The notes beneath the pieces are model-generated. The model saw only the letters and a list, made by a program, of their open reading frames with translations, was not told the origin of the DNA and did no database searches. This document shows positions 31,145 to 39,614 of a stretch of 64,000 nt of DNA, one piece after another; within the stretch, counting starts at the first letter, position 1; every line of letters starts with the position of its first letter. Location: the NCBI GenBank assembly GCA_004299235.1, contig SCQL01000022.1, positions 39,443 to 103,442 on the forward strand. Direction: 5' to 3'. The DNA comes from a bacterium. Lineage in GTDB: Bacteria; Chloroflexota; Dormibacteria; Dormibacterales; Dormibacteraceae. A program made the position numbers and the translations under genes.

Positions 31145-32221
31145 GGTCCGGATCCCCCCTTCGCTGACGCTCCAGACCATCGCCCTGGAAATGAGATCGG
31201 GGGGAAACGGACCCGCCTCAACGGATGTGATGATCACCTGGCCTGCAGCTGCCACCTGCCGAAGCAGCGCAGCCCGGCGCTCGGCATCGAGCTCGGAGAG
31301 CACGTCGTCGAGCAGGAGCACCGGCCGCTCGCCCGTGCGCTGAGTCACCACGGTCGCCTCGGCCAGCTTGAGGCCGACCACGGCGGTCCTCTGCTGGCCC
31401 TGTGAGCCGTAGCTGCGCGCCTCCTTGCCGTCCAGCAGAACCCGGAGGTCGTCTCGGTGCGGACCGATGCTGGTCGAGCCCCGGCGAAGGTCCTCGGCGA
31501 GCGAGTTATGCACAGCCTCCGCCAGACCGTCCGGCGGCCCCTCGTAGAGGATCTCGAGCCGTTCCCCCGCGGCGATCTCGGCATGAGAGCGCGCGGCTTC
31601 CGGCTCGAGCTCCCGGACGGCCGCCGCGCGCGCCGCCGAGATCTGGCCGCCGACCCGGACCAGCTCCTGGTTCCAGGCCTCCAGGACGTCCATGCCCTCC
31701 TCTCCGGCGGCCATCCGCTTGAGCAGGCTGTTCCGCTGCTCCAGCACCCGCCGCAGTCCGGCGAGCGCTCGGGCATAGCCCGGCTCGATCTGCACCAGCA
31801 TCTGGTTCAGGAAGCGCCGGCGCAGCTCTGGACCGCCCTTCACCAGCCCGAGGTCGTCCGGCCAGAACAGGGTCACCCGGAAGTGGCCTGGCAGGTCGAA
31901 GGCCCTGCGCCGGATGCCGTCGACCTCGATCACGCGACGTGCTCGCTCGCCCTCGAGGTTCAGGGTGATCGCCAGCTCGACGGTCTTGCCGGCAGTCTCC
32001 ACCTCGGCTTCGATGCGGGAGGCGCCGGCCACCGGGCCGACCAGCTCGAATTCGCGGCGCGCCCTGGGCGAGGCTGACAGCGCCAGCATCGCCACCGCCT
32101 CCAGCAGGTTGGTCTTGCCCTGGCCGTTGGCGCCGATGAAGACGTTGACGCCAGGCCCGGGGGTCAGATCCAGCTGGGCGTAGTTGCGGTGGTTCTTGAG
32201 TTGCAGGCGCCGGAGTCGCAC
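31136..32221 (-). CDS. recF: DNA replication and repair protein RecF
   Basis: RecF is an SMC-like ATPase that helps load RecA at gaps. The 361-residue protein has the N-terminal LQLKNHRNYAQLDL strand, Walker A GANGQGKTNLLEA, the RRRFLNQMLVQIEPGYARAL segment, STSIGPHRDDL, the signature-type SYGSQGQQRTAVVGLKLAEA and Walker B LLLDDVLSELD. The GTG at 32221 is 7 bp after the dnaN stop. It is the third gene of the dnaA operon. Confidence 0.95.
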   Translation of the reverse strand: MRLRRLQLKNHRNYAQLDLTPGPGVNVFIGANGQGKTNLLEAVAMLALSASPRARREFELVGPVAGASRIEAEVETAGKTVELAITLNLEGERARRVIEVDGIRRRAFDLPGHFRVTLFWPDDLGLVKGGPELRRRFLNQMLVQIEPGYARALAGLRRVLEQRNSLLKRMAAGEEGMDVLEAWNQELVRVGGQISAARAAAVRELEPEAARSHAEIAAGERLEILYEGPPDGLAEAVHNSLAEDLRRGSTSIGPHRDDLRVLLDGKEARSYGSQGQQRTAVVGLKLAEATVVTQRTGERPVLLLDDVLSELDAERRAALLRQVAAAGQVIITSVEAGPFPPDLISRAMVWSVSEGGIRTCG

Positions 32222-32228
32222 TCCGGTT

Positions 32229-33374
32229 TCAGGACATCGCCACCCGCACGGGCATGATCACGTAGAGGTAGTGCTCCTTGCCCGGCGGTCGCAGCAGTCC
32301 CGGGCTGAGGGGGCCGTCGAAGAGCAGCTCGACCTCGTCCTCCCCAATCACTCCCAGGGCGTCCAGGACGTAGCGGGCGTTGAACGCGATCTGGATTTCG
32401 GAGCCCTCCACGTCGGCGGCCATCTCGGCTTTGCTGTCCCCGACCTCGTTGGTCGTGGCCGACAGGACCAGGGCGCCCGGTTGAGCTTTGACTCGGATCA
32501 CATTGGCGCTGTCACGGGCGAAAAGGGAGACCGCGCGAACCGTCTGTGTGAGCTCGCTGGTGGAAACCCTCACCCGGGTTGAGCTTTTGCTGGGGATAAC
32601 CTGTGCGTAGTTGGGATACTTCCCATCGATCAGCCTGGAGGTCAGCTCCGAGGTGCCGGCCCGGAAGAACACCTGGTTGCGAGCCTTCGAGATGATCACC
32701 TCGACCTTGCCGGGTTCGCCTTTCAGCACTCTGGAGAGCTCGGCCAGGGCGCGGGCGGGCACGATCAGGCTGGCTTCCAGGTCGGAGGCGCCCGCCGCGG
32801 TCAATTTGCGCACCGCCAGCCGATGGCCGTCCGTGGCCGCGAGCGTCAGGCTGCCGCCCTGGACCTGCACCAGCACGCCGGTCAGCACCGGCCGCGCCTC
32901 GTCGGTCGAGGCGGCCATCTGCGTCTGCTCGACCGCGCTGACGAGCTCGTCGAGCGCGACCTCCAGCCGGTCGCCCTCATCCGGCCGAGGTCCGGGAGGG
33001 AACTCCTCCGCCTCGATGCACTTGATGTGGGTGTCGAAGCGGGCGCAGCGCAAGGCCAGCGATTGGGTTGCGCCGTCCAGGGTCATGTCGAGGTCCTGGT
33101 CGGGAAGGGTGCCGACGAAATCGGTGAGCAGCCTTGCCGGCGCGGTGGTCGAACCCTCCATCGAAACTTCGGCTGGCACCAGCTTCTTGATGCCGATCTC
33201 GAGGTTGGTGGCGGTGAGCGCCAGCCCCTCTGCGGTGGTCTCGATGAGGATGTTGTTGAGAATCGGCAGAGTGGTTCGGCTGGAGATGGCGCGAGACACG
33301 ACCTGGAGCGCCTGGCCCAGCACCGCCGGCCTGCAGGTGACCTTCATCTGAGCTGCGATTACTTTGGCATTCAA
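32229..33374 (-). CDS. dnaN: DNA polymerase III beta sliding clamp
   Basis: DnaN is the ring-shaped processivity clamp. The product (381 residues) has three clamp domains with recognisable strands: RAISSRTTLPILNNILIE, then LTAATNLEI-like and LAATDGHRLAVRKL, VIIPSKSSTRVRV, and a C terminal YVIMPVRVAMS. The TTG at 33374 has GGGGGA 8 nt upstream; an ATG nine codons later (33347) starts exactly at MKVTCRPAV and lacks a Shine-Dalgarno. Short N-terminal extensions are normal in Actinobacteria, so I keep the TTG but both are possible. Confidence 0.95.
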   Translation of the reverse strand: MNAKVIAAQMKVTCRPAVLGQALQVVSRAISSRTTLPILNNILIETTAEGLALTATNLEIGIKKLVPAEVSMEGSTTAPARLLTDFVGTLPDQDLDMTLDGATQSLALRCARFDTHIKCIEAEEFPPGPRPDEGDRLEVALDELVSAVEQTQMAASTDEARPVLTGVLVQVQGGSLTLAATDGHRLAVRKLTAAGASDLEASLIVPARALAELSRVLKGEPGKVEVIISKARNQVFFRAGTSELTSRLIDGKYPNYAQVIPSKSSTRVRVSTSELTQTVRAVSLFARDSANVIRVKAQPGALVLSATTNEVGDSKAEMAADVEGSEIQIAFNARYVLDALGVIGEDEVELLFDGPLSPGLLRPPGKEHYLYVIMPVRVAMS

Positions 33375-33615
33375 GACAGTTGTCCCCCGTTGAAAGAGTT
33401 TCTCTTGATTGAAATCATTCGTACTCGATAACAGTAAGCGCTGTGCAGACTGTGGATGTCGAGATCATTTACAGATCGGCCCGAGCCGTGGATAACCTCT
33501 TGGCAACCACCAGAGGACCGCTTGGGCCCTGTTGAGCCGATGGGGAGAATCCGGCCGCCACGGACGGATCCAAAGCCCATCCCCAGGGTGCTCGCACAAA
33601 GTGTGTAAAGGCGCA
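33375..33615. promoter_or_regulatory. dnaA-dnaN intergenic region with DnaA-box-like sites
   Basis: These 241 bp are less GC-rich than their surroundings. They contain TTATCCACG (minus strand of 33487-33495, one mismatch to the consensus) and ACATCCACA (minus strand of 33451-33459, two mismatches). They may form the second half of a split origin or an autoregulatory site; no other gene is seen. Confidence 0.5.
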
Positions 33616-35001
33616 TCACTGGGCGTAGAGCCGCTCACGGATGGCCTGCACCTCGTAACGCAGCCGCTCGTCTTCCTTCAGCTCGTTGGCGATCTTCTCG
33701 ATGGAATGCAGCGCGGTCGTGTGATCCCGGCCGCCGAAGGCCTTGCCGATCGCCGGCAGCGATGACGGCGTCTCTTCGCGCACCAGGAACATCGCCACCT
33801 GCCGGGGAAAGACGATGTGCTTGTCGCGGCGCTTGCTCTTCATGTCCTCGAGGGTGACGTTGTAGTAATCGGCCACCAGAGCCTGGATGCGTTCGACGTT
33901 GATCGGCTTGCGGGTGCCGGCGGGGATGATGTCGGCGAGAAGTCGCGCCGCTTCCTCTTCGTCCAGCTGCCTCTGGTGGACGGCGGCGAAGGCTTGCACC
34001 CGGGTGAGCGCGCCCTCCAGCTCGCGGATGTTCCGCTGGACTTTGTGGGCGATGAAGCTGAGCACCTCCTCGGGGACGAGGCTGCTGTTGCCGCCGAGCT
34101 TGGTGTGCAGGATGGCCAGCCGGGTCTCGAAGTCCGGTGACTGGATGTCGGCGATGAGACCCCACTCGAACCGCGACCGCAGCCGGTCCTCGAGAGTGGG
34201 GATCTCTTTCGGCGGCCGGTCGGAGGAGATGACGATCTGCTTGTTGATCTCATGCAGCGCGTTGAAGGTGTGAAAGAACTCTTCCTTGGTGCGGTCCTTG
34301 CCGGCGAGGAACTGCACGTCGTCGATGAGCAGCACGTCGACGGTGCGGTACTTGTGCCGGAACTCACCCATGCGGGCGGTGGCGATGGAGGTGATGACCT
34401 CGTTCGTGAACTGCTCCGAAGTGAGGTAGACCACGCGCTTGCGGGGGAACCGGTCGTGCACCTCGTGGCCGATGGCGTGCATGAGATGTGTCTTGCCGAG
34501 ACCCACGCCGCCATAGAGGAAGAGCGGGTTGTAACTGTCTCCCGGCGCCTCGGCGACCGCCTTGGCCGCGGCGTGGGCGAATTGCGAGTTGTGACCGACG
34601 ACGAACGAGGAGAACCTGAACCGCGCGTTGAGCTCGGACGGCGTGATGAGCTCTTCGCCGGACGCGGCTTCCACCCCGTTGTCGTGCCCGTTCCCGTGTC
34701 CGTTCTCCGCCCCCTGGGCCTCGAAGTCGACCGCCACCAACAGGGGCCGGTGCCCGCTCGGCGAGATGACGAAATCGATGTTCACCTCGGAGCCCGTCAC
34801 GGCCTGCAGCGTTTCCTGGATGAGGCCGGAGAATCGGTCCTCCAGCCAGTCTTTCGCGAGCTTGCTCGGCACTCCGATGCGGAAGGTGCCGCCGTCGGCA
34901 GACACCACAGACGTGTTTTTCAGCCACATGTCGTAGGTGCGCTTGGCGAGCTGGAAGCGCAGCTCCTCCTGGACCTGTGACCAGATCTGGTCCTGGTTCA
35001 A
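33616..35001 (-). CDS. dnaA: Chromosomal replication initiator DnaA
   Basis: DnaA binds 9-mer boxes and melts the origin. The 461-residue product has domain I (IWSQVQEELRFQLAKRTYDMWLKNT), a variable Glu/Gly/His linker, the AAA+ domain with Walker A GGVGLGKTHLMHAIGHEV, Walker B VDVLLIDDVQFLAGKDRT, sensor SSDRPPKEI and LRSRFEWGL, and domain IV with the DnaA signature VGRDHTTALHS variant (FGGRDHTTALHSIEKI). I use the TTG at 35001, where homology begins; the frame continues upstream without recognisable DnaA sequence. Confidence 0.96.
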   Translation of the reverse strand: MNQDQIWSQVQEELRFQLAKRTYDMWLKNTSVVSADGGTFRIGVPSKLAKDWLEDRFSGLIQETLQAVTGSEVNIDFVISPSGHRPLLVAVDFEAQGAENGHGNGHDNGVEAASGEELITPSELNARFRFSSFVVGHNSQFAHAAAKAVAEAPGDSYNPLFLYGGVGLGKTHLMHAIGHEVHDRFPRKRVVYLTSEQFTNEVITSIATARMGEFRHKYRTVDVLLIDDVQFLAGKDRTKEEFFHTFNALHEINKQIVISSDRPPKEIPTLEDRLRSRFEWGLIADIQSPDFETRLAILHTKLGGNSSLVPEEVLSFIAHKVQRNIRELEGALTRVQAFAAVHQRQLDEEEAARLLADIIPAGTRKPINVERIQALVADYYNVTLEDMKSKRRDKHIVFPRQVAMFLVREETPSSLPAIGKAFGGRDHTTALHSIEKIANELKEDERLRYEVQAIRERLYAQ

Positions 35002-35612
35002 CTCACCACCCCACGCGGTTGGCGGCCGTCCGCCCGGCGCCCGACCGGGCGGTGGGAGCGGTCGATGACGCCGGCCGTGCCTGGGGAAAGCGGGGGCGGC
35101 CGCTCTGCAAATGCTGTGGACAACCTGGGACCAAATCCTCTCCTGCCTTTTCCTGCCCCCGCACCCACGAGGCGACTCATGAATCGCGCCGCCGGCGACC
35201 GCAGGTTCAACCGAAGCTCCTTGACCATGAGCTCCGCCTCCGTGGTGCCTGTGGAAAAGAGCGGACCGGATTTCCACAGGTTGGCGGTGCCTGCCTGTCC
35301 GAAATCCCCTATCCGGTCAATCCCGAAATATGGAAGCGGTGTTGTACGTCTAGCTTACTGTGACTTGAAGAGATAAATCAGACCAGCGTGGTAAATCTGT
35401 ACTGGATTGTTGGCCATGCCCCTGCCCCGTGTGCTTCCGGGCGGGGAGTGTACCAAACAGCCAACGTCGCTGCAAGGCTCCGACCGACCCGATGAAGTTA
35501 CAAAAGCGCTATCAGCATCCGGCAGGCTGGTGTCCGGTACACTACCGCGGTTCTCATACGCTGCAGCCACGCGCGCGCGGGCCTGCGGTCATTTGCAAGG
35601 GAGATCCCTCCG
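35002..35612. other. Putative origin of replication (oriC) between dnaA and rpmH
   Basis: These 611 bp hold no convincing gene. DnaA-box-like sites are TTGTCCACA (minus strand of 35115-35123, the actinobacterial form), TTTTCCACA (minus strand of 35250-35258) and ATTTCCACA (35270-35278, plus strand), the last two forming an inverted pair. From about 35310 to 35410 the sequence is clearly richer in A and T (for example around AGATAAATCAG and GGTAAATCTG), a candidate unwinding element. Divergent dnaA and rpmH flank it, as in many bacteria. Boxes continue in the dnaA-dnaN gap and in recF. Confidence 0.75.
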
Positions 35613-35747
35613 ATCAAGCGAACCTTCCAACCCAAGAAACGGTACCGCCGCCGCGTGCACGGCTTCCTGCTCCGCATGAGCGCAAGAGGCGGTGCTCGAG
35701 TCGTGCGCAACCGCCGTCGCAAGGGCCGCCAGCGGCTGACGAGCTAA
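35613..35747 (+). CDS. rpmH: Ribosomal protein bL34; probable ATC start codon
   Basis: The 44-codon frame encodes [36 protein letters not shown] and GRQRLTS, a clear bL34, a tiny basic protein of the large ribosomal subunit. Homologues begin M-K-R-T-F/Y-Q-P, but here the codon before AAG is ATC (35613-35615). AAGGGAG at 35597-35603 is an ideal Shine-Dalgarno 9 nt upstream, and no ATG, GTG or TTG exists in frame back to the preceding region. ATC initiation, or a sequence error changing ATG, explains this. rnpA follows after 12 bp. Confidence 0.9.
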   Translation: MKRTFQPKKRYRRRVHGFLLRMSARGGARVVRNRRRKGRQRLTS

Positions 35748-35759
35748 GCCCGCACGCCG

Positions 35760-36119
35760 GTGAAGAGGCGCTTGCGGCTCCGCCGGCATCGCGATTTCCA
35801 GGCGACGCTCAGCGGCAGGCGGTTCTACAGCGGACGGGCCCTCGTGGCGTTTGCCGTCCCCAGCCAGGGCGCGGAGAGCCGGGTCGGGGTGACGGTCAGC
35901 CGCAGGCTGAAGAGCTCTGTCGAGCGGAACCGAGCCCGGCGCCGGCTGCGGGAGCTGGCGCGCATCAAGCTGCTCGGTGCTGATTCGCCGCTGCGCGACG
36001 TGGGAATACGATATGACGTGGTCCTGATCGCCCGCCCGGCGGCGCTGGAAGTTTCGTTCGCCGACCTGAGAGCGGAGGCTGATCAAGCAGTGCTCAGGCT
36101 CTCCCGGCTTGACCCATGA
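35760..36119 (+). CDS. rnpA: Ribonuclease P protein component
   Basis: RnpA assists the RNase P RNA in cutting tRNA 5' leaders. The 119-residue basic protein has the start [21 protein letters not shown], the [25 protein letters not shown] signature in two parts (VGVTVSRR and the RNR helix [12 protein letters not shown]), and a C-terminal [11 protein letters not shown] helix. The order rpmH-rnpA-yidD-yidC-khpB is the standard one. GTG at 35760; the stop overlaps the yidD ATG (ATGA). Confidence 0.93.
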   Translation: MKRRLRLRRHRDFQATLSGRRFYSGRALVAFAVPSQGAESRVGVTVSRRLKSSVERNRARRRLRELARIKLLGADSPLRDVGIRYDVVLIARPAALEVSFADLRAEADQAVLRLSRLDP

Positions 36120-36325
36120 CGAAGCTCCTGCTCGTTCTGATCCGCGGCTACCAGAAGTCGTTTTCCAAGATCCTCCCGCCGTCCTGCCGGTACTACCCCT
36201 CGTGCTCCCAGTACACGTACGAGGCGGTCGAGAGATACGGCTGGCTGAGGGGGGGATTCATGGGGGCGGCGCGGATCGCCCGGTGCCACCCGTTCGCCAA
36301 GGGCGGCTACGATCCTGTTCCCTGA
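36116..36325 (+). CDS. yidD: Membrane protein insertion efficiency factor YidD
   Basis: The 69-residue protein has the YidD pattern [33 protein letters not shown], with the conserved CRYYPSCS cysteines, then RIARCHPF and the terminal GGYDPVP. YidD is a small amphipathic membrane-associated protein that aids YidC/Sec insertion. It overlaps rnpA by 4 bp and precedes yidC by 30 bp. Confidence 0.93.
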   Translation: MTKLLLVLIRGYQKSFSKILPPSCRYYPSCSQYTYEAVERYGWLRGGFMGAARIARCHPFAKGGYDPVP

Positions 36326-36355
36326 TCCACGTACTGCCGGCCGCCGATCACAGGA

Positions 36356-37324
36356 GTGCCTGACATTTTTCTGAGCGCCATCGTCCTTCTGAGCTCGGTC
36401 CTGGACGTGTTCAAGCCCATCAAGGACCTGTGGGATGCCGTGTTCGTGCAGAGCCTGGGCGGAGTGCTCGAGTACCTGTACGTCCACCTGCAGGCCGTGC
36501 CCCTGATCGAGACGATCGGTGCCTACGGCGTGGCGGTCGTGATCCTGACGGTCATCATCCGGCTGCTGCTGGCCCCGCTTCAGCAGTTCCAGCTGGTCAC
36601 CCAGCGGAAGACGATGGTCGAGCAGCGCAAGCTCGCGCCCCAGGTCGCCGACCTGAGAAAGAAGTTCAAGAAAGACCCGCAGAAGCTGAACGCGGAGATG
36701 ATGAAGCTGTACCAGGAGCACGGGGTCAACCCGCTGGGTGGATTGGTCGGCTGCCTTCCGCTCGTCGTCCAGCTGCCGATCCTGACCGCGCTCTACTACG
36801 TCTTCACCAACTTCGCCCGGGCGGCCCACCATCCCGCGCCGTTCCTCTTCATCCCCAACCTCAACGACAACCCCAACCACCACCTGCTGCTGGCCGGGCT
36901 GCCGATACCCGCCATCGCCTATCTGGTCTTCCCTCTCCTGGCGGCCGTGACCACGCTGGTGCAGTCGAGGATGCTGCAGATGCCGCCGCCGCCCAACCCG
37001 ACGGACCAGGAGCTTCAGACGCAGCAGATGCAGCGGACGATGGTGTGGCTTTCGCCGCTGATGATCGGCTACTTCGCCCTCAACGTCCCCGCCGGCCTGG
37101 GCCTCTACTGGTTTATCGGCAACTGCGTCAGTATCATTCAGCAGGGCTTCGTGGTCGGGTGGGGAAACCTGTTGCCGGCGCGCCTCAGGCCGGCGCCGGC
37201 GGGCGCTGACCTCGGGCCGGGAGCCGGACCGAAGAGGGCCGGCGAGGGGCCCAGGAGTGGACCCAGACATGGACCCAAGGATGAACCCAGAAACGGCTCC
37301 AAACCCAGGAGGCCAAAGAGGTGA
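36356..37324 (+). CDS. yidC: Membrane protein insertase YidC/Oxa1
   Basis: YidC inserts membrane proteins with or without Sec. The 322-residue, Gram-positive-length protein has helix 1 at about 5-20, GAYGVAVVILTVIIRLLLAPL (membrane helix with the functional Arg), the cytoplasmic coiled hairpin KLAPQVADLRKKFKKDPQKL...LYQEHGVNPLGG, and the helices CLPLVVQLPILTALYYVF, LVFPLLAAVTTLVQS and a last one near YWFIGNCVS. It lacks the large periplasmic domain of proteobacterial YidC. The tail is Pro/Lys/Arg-rich, typical of ribosome binding. Its GTG overlaps the AGGAG upstream, an unusual spacing. Confidence 0.93.
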   Translation: MPDIFLSAIVLLSSVLDVFKPIKDLWDAVFVQSLGGVLEYLYVHLQAVPLIETIGAYGVAVVILTVIIRLLLAPLQQFQLVTQRKTMVEQRKLAPQVADLRKKFKKDPQKLNAEMMKLYQEHGVNPLGGLVGCLPLVVQLPILTALYYVFTNFARAAHHPAPFLFIPNLNDNPNHHLLLAGLPIPAIAYLVFPLLAAVTTLVQSRMLQMPPPPNPTDQELQTQQMQRTMVWLSPLMIGYFALNVPAGLGLYWFIGNCVSIIQQGFVVGWGNLLPARLRPAPAGADLGPGAGPKRAGEGPRSGPRHGPKDEPRNGSKPRRPKR

Positions 37325-37331
37325 GGTTGCT

Positions 37332-37976
37332 ATGAAGTCCGCTGAAGGCCGCGGCCGCACGCTCGACGAAGCCGTTGACGCCGCGCTGATCGAGCTTGGT
37401 GAGAGCCGCCGGAACGTCGATGTCAAGGTGCTCAGCGAGGGCGCCGACGAGACCGTGGTCGAAGTCAGCGTCATCGATCAAAGCGCCGGTGCGAGCGCCG
37501 GTGCCGCTCCCGTCAACGGCAAGGCGGACGCGGCGCGGGCCCTGGTCGAGGGCCTGCTGAAGCACATGGGCGTCCACGCGCAGGTGACCGTGCGGCCGGG
37601 CGCCGACCCGATCACACTCGACATCAGCGGTCGCGACCTCGGCACCTTGATCGGTTGGCGTGGCGAGACGCTGCGCGCGCTGCAATCGGTCACCAACGTG
37701 ATGGTCGGCAGGCACCTGGCCGAAGGCGAGCGGATCATCGTCGATGTCGAGCGTTACCGGCAGCGCCGCGAGCACACGGTGCGCGAGATCGCCCTGCGTG
37801 CGGCCCGCCAGGTCAAGATGACCGGCGACGCGATCACGCTCGACGCCATGCAGCCGTTCGAACGGCGGGCCATCCACCTGGCGCTCGAAGGCGATCCGGA
37901 CGTCACCAGCGGGAGCATCGGCGACGAGCCCGAAAGGCGGGTGGTCGTCGGACCTCGCAAGCCGGCGGCCGGCTAG
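37332..37976 (+). CDS. khpB: RNA-binding protein KhpB/Jag (Jag-N, KH, R3H)
   Basis: The 214-residue protein has a short Jag N-terminal domain (GRTLDEAVDAALIELGESRRNVDV), an acidic/Ala linker, a KH domain with the GxxG loop LIGWRGETLRALQ, and an R3H domain ending in the R-x3-H motif of ERRAIHLAL. KhpB pairs with KhpA to bind sRNAs and affects cell-envelope growth in Firmicutes. The ATG at 37332 has GAGGTGAGG upstream; the longer frame that starts inside yidC is an overlap. It is the last gene of the rpmH cluster. Confidence 0.9.
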   Translation: MKSAEGRGRTLDEAVDAALIELGESRRNVDVKVLSEGADETVVEVSVIDQSAGASAGAAPVNGKADAARALVEGLLKHMGVHAQVTVRPGADPITLDISGRDLGTLIGWRGETLRALQSVTNVMVGRHLAEGERIIVDVERYRQRREHTVREIALRAARQVKMTGDAITLDAMQPFERRAIHLALEGDPDVTSGSIGDEPERRVVVGPRKPAAG

Positions 37977-38001
37977 GTACGAGCGGGTAGGGGCGGTTGC
38001 G

Positions 38002-38277
38002 GTGCCGAGCCGGGTCGCGGCTCAGCGGATCCGGAAGGCGATCGCGCTGATCAACTCGGTCGCCGACGGCGCCGGCGACGAGGAGATAACACCCACCGAG
38101 ATCGCCGAGGCGATTCGCGATTGCCTGGAGCTGGGTGAGGTCGACCAGGTGGCCAACGTCCGCCGATACCTGGGCGAGGCGCTCGATGCGGTGTCCGACG
38201 GCATGCCGGCCGACTTTGTCGCGATGACCCTTTACGCCGCCCTCGGGGCGCTGCAGGAGGGGGGCTCGGCGGCATAG
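38002..38277 (+). CDS. Small hypothetical protein
   Basis: The 91-residue product starts at a GTG 25 bp after khpB. It is predicted to be helical: a basic N-terminal helix (RVAAQRIRKAIALINSVA), an acidic segment (TPTEIAEAIRDCLELGE) and two more helices (VANVRRYLGEALDAV, FVAMTLYAALGALQEG). No known domain, Cys pair or membrane helix is recognised. The conserved position after khpB and the absence of overlapping alternatives support a real gene. Confidence 0.6.
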   Translation: MPSRVAAQRIRKAIALINSVADGAGDEEITPTEIAEAIRDCLELGEVDQVANVRRYLGEALDAVSDGMPADFVAMTLYAALGALQEGGSAA

Positions 38278-38309
38278 TCGAGCCCGGCGGCTCGGTTCCC
38301 TGGCGGTCC

Positions 38310-38315
38310 TATACT
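38310..38315 (+). promoter_or_regulatory. -10 element TATACT of the M16 peptidase gene
   Basis: TATACT is followed by 9 nt and the ATG at 38325; no Shine-Dalgarno is seen. Confidence 0.5.
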
Positions 38316-38324
38316 GGCGCTCCC

Positions 38325-39596
38325 ATGGCCTCTTCTCATCGCGTCCACGTGCTTCAGGGAGGCGCCAGGCTCATCACCGCCACCATGCCGGAGAGGCTTT
38401 CCGCCAGCGTCGTCCTCATGTTCGGCGGTGGTTCCAGGCTGGAGGACGAGCGACTTGCCGGCGTCTCGCACTTCATCGAACACCTGTACTTCAAGGGCAC
38501 GCGCCGGCGGCCGACCTCCAAGGAGATCGCCGATGCGATCGAGGGCATCGGGGGGTTCATCAACGCGTCCACGGACAAGGAGTTGACCGCGTACTGGACG
38601 CGCGTTCCGTCCGAGCACATGGATCTCGGGCTCGATGTGCTGTTCGACATCGTTTCGAACTCCAAGCTCGAGGAGGCGGACGTGGAACGCGAGCGGATGG
38701 TGATCCTGGAGGAGCTGAAGATGTACCAGGACCAGCCGCAGGATTACGTCCAGAACCTGTTCGAGGAGCTCGTCTGGCCGGGGCACCCACTGGGCCGCGA
38801 CATCGCGGGCACGGTGGAATCGGTCAGCCGTCTCACTCGGGACGACATCCTGGAGTACGCGGACGCGCACTACCGGCTGCCGAACCTGGTGATCGGCGCG
38901 GCGGGCGCGCTGGATGAGGTCGAGACGCTCTCGGTCGTCCGGCCCCGGCTCACGCTTGCGCCCCATGCGGACGGCATGCTGCCCGCGCTCGCACCGGGGT
39001 CGCTGGACGGCGCCCACGTCCTCGTCCGCCGCAAGCGGACCGAGCAGGCACACATCTGCCTTGGCGTCCGCGCCTTCAGCTACCTGCACCCTGACCGCTA
39101 CGCGCTGGATTTGCTCAACACGATTCTCGGCGAGGGGATGAGCTCCCGGCTGTTCTTGAACATTCGCGAGCGTCTCGGCCTCGCGTATGACGTGCACAGC
39201 TTCACGCAGAAGCACCGTGACACGGGCTACCTGGGCGTGTATCTCGGAGTGGATCCGAAGAAGGCGGCGGAGGCGGTGAACGCGGTGATCGCGGAGCTCG
39301 CCGGCTGCTGCGATCGCGAGGCGACGCTCGAGGAGCTCGAGCGGGCGAAGGAATTCACCAAAGGCCGGCTGCGCCTCGAGCTCGAGACCACCAACGGGGT
39401 CGCGTTCTGGCTCACCTACCAGGAGCTTTTGATCAACGAGATTCGAACGGTCGAGGAGGAGCTGGCGCTGGTCGACGCCGTGACGGCGGAGGACGTCAAG
39501 CGCGTCGCCAACGAGGTCCTGCGCTCACCGGTGCAGATGGCGGTGATCGGACCGTTCGTCCGCGACGTGGACTTCAGGACGGCGATCGGAGCCTGA
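38325..39596 (+). CDS. M16-family zinc metallopeptidase
   Basis: The 423-residue protein has the inverted zinc motif HFIEHLYFKGT (HxxEH) with the downstream Glu in ERMVILEELKMYQDQP, and a second domain with the R/Y region LNTILGEGMSSRLFLNIRERLGLAYDVHSFT. It matches the processing-protease-like M16 proteins (PqqL/YmxG type), which degrade peptides in a closed chamber. Some homologues are encoded near polynucleotide phosphorylase; here the neighbours are khpB and lepB. No signal peptide, so it is cytoplasmic. Confidence 0.92.
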   Translation: MASSHRVHVLQGGARLITATMPERLSASVVLMFGGGSRLEDERLAGVSHFIEHLYFKGTRRRPTSKEIADAIEGIGGFINASTDKELTAYWTRVPSEHMDLGLDVLFDIVSNSKLEEADVERERMVILEELKMYQDQPQDYVQNLFEELVWPGHPLGRDIAGTVESVSRLTRDDILEYADAHYRLPNLVIGAAGALDEVETLSVVRPRLTLAPHADGMLPALAPGSLDGAHVLVRRKRTEQAHICLGVRAFSYLHPDRYALDLLNTILGEGMSSRLFLNIRERLGLAYDVHSFTQKHRDTGYLGVYLGVDPKKAAEAVNAVIAELAGCCDREATLEELERAKEFTKGRLRLELETTNGVAFWLTYQELLINEIRTVEEELALVDAVTAEDVKRVANEVLRSPVQMAVIGPFVRDVDFRTAIGA

Positions 39597-39614
39597 CCCG
39601 GCGGCTCGGCGACT

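Noticed and set aside
33375..35612. parS site in the origin region
   Set aside because: No sequence close to the GTTTCACGTGAAAC or GTTCCACGTGGAAC palindromes was found there.
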